In this document: in pieces, positions 5,588-8,624 of the stretch
How positions within the stretch are numbered: the first letter of the stretch is position 1
How the letters are laid out: each line of letters starts with the position of its first letter
NCBI GenBank assembly: GCA_002482565.1
Contig: DLGG01000162.1
Span: 1-8,624 of the forward strand
DNA length: 8,624 nucleotides
Source of the DNA: Solidesulfovibrio magneticus
GTDB taxonomy: Bacteria; Desulfobacterota; Desulfovibrionia; Desulfovibrionales; Desulfovibrionaceae
Reading direction: 5' to 3'
The notes under the pieces: generated by a model
The model's database searches: none
What the model saw: only the letters and a program-made list of their open reading frames with translations
What the model was told of the DNA's origin: nothing
Position numbers and translations under genes: made by a program

Positions 5588-8500
5588 CTTCTTCGTTCTC
5601 ATCCCCCTCGCCATCGTCGCGGTCTTCGCGCTTATCTCCTGGCGCGGCATCCTCTGGACGCCGGGCCATGTCTACCAGAACTGGGACCGGGTGCCGACGC
5701 CGTATGCCGAGGAAATGCGCCAAGTCGCCGACATCTCCAAGCACGCCTGGGCCTCCAAGTACGACATGGGCGCGCCGGGCGCGTTTTCCGGCATCACCCG
5801 CTGGTTCGACCTCGTCACCCGCGACGCCGGGTCGTTCCTGGGCGGCCCCTTTATCGTGCGCTGGGAAGGGCCGATCTATGCCGTGGCCGGAGCCGGCGGC
5901 GTGGCCGCCTTGTGCCGCCTCATGGGCCTTGGGCTGTGGCCCACGGTCTTGGCCGCCATGGTCTTTGCCTTCAATCCCCGCCAGTTTTCCATGGCCGTGG
6001 CCGGCCATGTGGAGGAGAGCGGCTTTGCCCTGGCCATCGTGCCCTGGGTGCTGGTCTTGCTTTTTCGGGCGGCGGCCGATCCGTCCAAACGCCGGTTTCT
6101 CGCCTGTACGCTGACGGCCGGCCTGCTCGGGGCCCTGGCCTGCTCGGCCTCGCCCTTTGGCATCGTTTTTTACGGCTCGTTCACCGCGCTTTTCACCCTC
6201 GGCCAGACCGTCGCCCGGCGAAGCGCCCGTCCGGCCCTGGCCTTTGCCCTGGCCGGGAGCGTGGCGCTCTTCCTGCATCTGCACTGGCTGGTGCCGGCGG
6301 CCAGTTCCATCATCCACGCCGCCGATTTCAAGCATCACCAGACGAAAGAAGAGATCAACGACCACTATCAGGGCATCTACCGGCGTTATTCCGCACCCTT
6401 GCGCCAGGCCATGCTGGGGCACACCGACAATTACGGCATGGGCACGGAATACGCCTATCCGGTGACCATTAAGGACAACCCCGAATGGGCGGCTGCGGCC
6501 CTGGCTTTGCTCGGGCTGGCGATTCTCGGCGGCTTCGGCCGGGTTCCCAATCGGGGCGTCAAATATTTCGCCGCCTTGTGCCTTGTCATGGGCTTTATCT
6601 GTCTGGCCGGCAACAAGACGCTCGCCGGCGCGGTCTTTTACGAGAAGTTCCTAAACCGCGTGCCTATCCTGTTTTTCCAGATGGCCCGGCCGGCCCGCTG
6701 GCTGCCGGTCTATTATTTCGGCCTGTCGTTGCTGGCCGGCCTGGGGTTGGCCCGCTTGCTGGAATGGAGCAAGGGCAGCCGCCTCAACCGGGCGACGGTC
6801 CTGGCCTTTGCCGCCGCTGTCCTGGCCGTCTACCTGCATCCGTACTGGACCGGCCAGTTGACAACGCCCCAAAACGCCACCTCCCAGACCATGGCCATGA
6901 TGCCCCAGCCGCTGTCTCCGGCCGAGGGCACGTTGTCCAAATATTTTACGAGTGACCCCGACGACTACCGGGTCACGGTCTGGCCCACCATCGCCGGCCC
7001 CACCGGCGACGTGCCCGAACCGCCGACCAACGGGCTGACCCGCAATTTCGCTCTGCTGGGGAAAGACGGCATCATCGGCCCCACCTACATCGGCGAACCC
7101 TACAGCATGTACCTGCTGGGGCTGCTGCATCGGCCCTGGCCGGTCACCGACGCCTTTGGCCGGCTGCTGGGGCTGGCCGCCGTCAAACGGGTCATCTACA
7201 ACCAGACCAACCCCTATCTGTCCTACGGACCGTTCGGCTGGATGCCGACCACCAAGCGCGGGCCGGAAACGCTGTTTGATCCCGGCGATTTGATCGGCCC
7301 CTTCATCGCCGCCCAGCGCGACCTCGTGGTTGATCCCGACCTGGCCGCGCCGCCCGAGGCGGTCTATCGCAACACCGACTTCCTGCCGCGCCTGCGCCTG
7401 ACGCACGGAGCGCGTCTGGCCGCCGGCGGCTTCCCGCTGCTGCTGTCCCTGGCCAACGCCAGCCGGCCCGACTGGGCCGACGAGGCGCTGTTCTTCGGGG
7501 CCGATGTCGCCGAGGCCGAGCTGAAAACCCTGGGGCCGGGCTTTGGCGGCCTGACCGTGGCCGGCGGCGCTTCGCCCGAACTGCTGCTGCCGTTCCTGCC
7601 GGCCGACGCCTACCGGGGCGCAACGGCCGCCACCCTGGAAGGCTCCTTTGGGCCCTTGGCCCCGCGCCAGCTCGACGATCCCCGCCACGGCGGGTCGGTG
7701 CTGGAAAAGGCCGCCCGCGTGAGCGAAGCTCCGGGTGTGGCCCGGTTCCCGCTGATCGGTCACGGGACCATGCGCTTGTTCCTGCGGGCCGGGGCCGAGA
7801 GCTTTGCCGGCACGGCCAGGGTCAGCCTTGACGGCGCGCCCGTGGCCGAGCTGGTCGCCGGTGCGCTCGGGCGCGGCCTCGACTGGATCGACTGCGGCAC
7901 GGCCACCTTCGAGCCGGGACCGCCCCATGAGCTGGCCGTGGACATTCCCGGCCGGGGTGTGATCGTCTCGGGGCTGCTGGCCGTGCCCGAGGAAGCTTAC
8001 GATGCCGCCCGGGACAAGCTGGCCGCCCTGGCCGGCGGCAAGGTCCGGGTGGTGGCCGAGGCCGAGGAAGCCACCGTCGCGCCGGTGTCGCCCATGGCCC
8101 CCAAACTTTTCGTGCCGCTCATGGCCCAGGGCGCGGACGTGACGGTCGCCAGCGAAAACGCCCGCCTTGATCTCGCCGATCCGCGCGGGGCCGGGGTCGT
8201 GGCCGTGGAAGGCGACGCCCCGGGCGAGGTGGTCTACACCGTGCGCTTTCCCGAGCCGGTCGCGGGGCTGACGCTGGAAAGCTATCCGCGTCTTTTTGGC
8301 GACAAGGTCGAGACGTCCTACGTGGCCGCTTCGGCCTCGGTGGACGGCGGCCCGTCCAAGCTCCTCTACCGGGTGGAGGGGAGCCACGACGACCGCTGGG
8401 AGGACGTCTACAAGCGCCGCATGCTTTCCGAGATCCAGGGGCCGGCCACCACCGTCACCATCCGCTTCGCCATGCGCCAGGCCCAGTTGTCTTCCCAGGT

Positions 8501-8624
8501 CAATTCCCCCAACCAGCCCATGCGGCTGGCGGCAGACACGCCCGTGCCCGGCCGGGCCGTGTTGTCCTTTGGCGCGGCGGCCCGGCTGCCGGCCGCCCTG
8601 GCCGTGGCCGTGCCCGTGGCCGGG
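5496..8624 (+). CDS. Giant polytopic membrane protein, probable GT-C/YfhO-like glycosyltransferase; 3' end outside window
   Basis: The frame stays open from just after the TGA at 5481-5483 to the window edge (1043 codons from ATG 5496). About 11 membrane helices are visible at residues ~31-54, 128-147, 148-168, 176-193, 201-219, 220-238, 248-270, 331-348, 357-372, 402-422 and 433-451, followed by a huge soluble, probably extracytoplasmic region (455 onward). The first loop carries acidic residues after helix 1 (VYQNWDR, Asp64; RWEGP, Glu124). FNPRQFSMAVAGHVEES and IVPW around residues 159-184 recall the 'NP...GH...PW' layout of GT-C lipid-linked-sugar transferases. LLGLAAVKRVIYNQT recalls YfhO-like proteins. 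A substrate cannot be named. The start is problematic: ATG 5496 has no ribosome site, and residues ~9-30 are encoded by the GC-rich repeat. The next in-frame ATG (5715) would lose helix 1. The true start may have been displaced by the repeat. Codon use otherwise matches the neighbours. Confidence 0.75.
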   Translation, partial: MTKCNTNQPLPPSRGSGGDDPPRRVQGRALVFFVLIPLAIVAVFALISWRGILWTPGHVYQNWDRVPTPYAEEMRQVADISKHAWASKYDMGAPGAFSGITRWFDLVTRDAGSFLGGPFIVRWEGPIYAVAGAGGVAALCRLMGLGLWPTVLAAMVFAFNPRQFSMAVAGHVEESGFALAIVPWVLVLLFRAAADPSKRRFLACTLTAGLLGALACSASPFGIVFYGSFTALFTLGQTVARRSARPALAFALAGSVALFLHLHWLVPAASSIIHAADFKHHQTKEEINDHYQGIYRRYSAPLRQAMLGHTDNYGMGTEYAYPVTIKDNPEWAAAALALLGLAILGGFGRVPNRGVKYFAALCLVMGFICLAGNKTLAGAVFYEKFLNRVPILFFQMARPARWLPVYYFGLSLLAGLGLARLLEWSKGSRLNRATVLAFAAAVLAVYLHPYWTGQLTTPQNATSQTMAMMPQPLSPAEGTLSKYFTSDPDDYRVTVWPTIAGPTGDVPEPPTNGLTRNFALLGKDGIIGPTYIGEPYSMYLLGLLHRPWPVTDAFGRLLGLAAVKRVIYNQTNPYLSYGPFGWMPTTKRGPETLFDPGDLIGPFIAAQRDLVVDPDLAAPPEAVYRNTDFLPRLRLTHGARLAAGGFPLLLSLANASRPDWADEALFFGADVAEAELKTLGPGFGGLTVAGGASPELLLPFLPADAYRGATAATLEGSFGPLAPRQLDDPRHGGSVLEKAARVSEAPGVARFPLIGHGTMRLFLRAGAESFAGTARVSLDGAPVAELVAGALGRGLDWIDCGTATFEPGPPHELAVDIPGRGVIVSGLLAVPEEAYDAARDKLAALAGGKVRVVAEAEEATVAPVSPMAPKLFVPLMAQGADVTVASENARLDLADPRGAGVVAVEGDAPGEVVYTVRFPEPVAGLTLESYPRLFGDKVETSYVAASASVDGGPSKLLYRVEGSHDDRWEDVYKRRMLSEIQGPATTVTIRFAMRQAQLSSQVNSPNQPMRLAADTPVPGRAVLSFGAAARLPAALAVAVPVAG

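Noticed and set aside
4613..6422. Minus-strand open frames over purN and the repeat
   Set aside because: They run antisense to purN, a certain gene, and through the repeat; no ribosome sites and no protein-like content.
6651..8387. Minus-strand open frame of 578 codons
   Set aside because: Antisense to the membrane-protein gene; Gly/Gln/Arg-rich with no motif. The plus-strand frame has clear helices and loops, so this is a shadow.

Overview
The window looks like a piece of a GC-rich, Desulfovibrio-type (Desulfovibrionaceae) genome. The evidence is very high G+C with almost exclusive ATC for Ile, a CobA-HemD fusion of the kind known from Desulfovibrio, and GC-rich intergenic repeats. The genus is an inference. 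The first ~690 bases look foreign: G+C is about 61% by hand count, against about 79% just beyond the boundary (721-840).

Layout. (1) 2001->1, minus strand: one uninterrupted reading frame that starts as a typical AsmA-family envelope protein (2001 to ~694). It then passes in frame into the catalytic domain of phenylalanyl-tRNA synthetase alpha subunit (PheS, ~693 to 1) and leaves the window. The PheS part has different composition and codon use, and reads like a Clostridia-type protein. This is either a chimeric assembly or an illegitimate recombination. (2) 2390->2022, minus strand: a small exported periplasmic protein 20 nt upstream of asmA, probably in the same operon. (3) 2519->2875, plus strand: a small lipoprotein, divergent from (2) across a 128-nt spacer. 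(4) 2876-3155: a 280-nt non-coding leader with an AT-rich perfect palindrome and several short inverted repeats. (5) 3156->4670: cobA-hemD, a bifunctional uroporphyrinogen-III synthase / C-methyltransferase. (6) 4667->5347: purN (GAR formyltransferase), overlapping cobA-hemD by 4 nt (GTGA). (7) 5381-5587: GC-rich intergenic repeats, two copies of one design in inverted orientation around an AT-rich core. (8) 5496->8624 and beyond: a very large polytopic membrane protein resembling GT-C/YfhO-like glycosyltransferases, whose 5' end is embedded in the repeat.

How the genes relate. cobA-hemD makes uroporphyrinogen III and methylates it to precorrin-2, the branch point to siroheme, cobalamin and, in sulfate reducers, heme. 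purN follows in the same transcript and supplies a formyl transfer step in purine synthesis. AsmA, the two small exported proteins and the giant membrane protein all concern the envelope. No phage, IS, CRISPR, tRNA or rRNA features were seen. The points most worth checking are the AsmA-PheS junction, the AT-rich palindrome before cobA-hemD, and the repeat-embedded start of the last gene.
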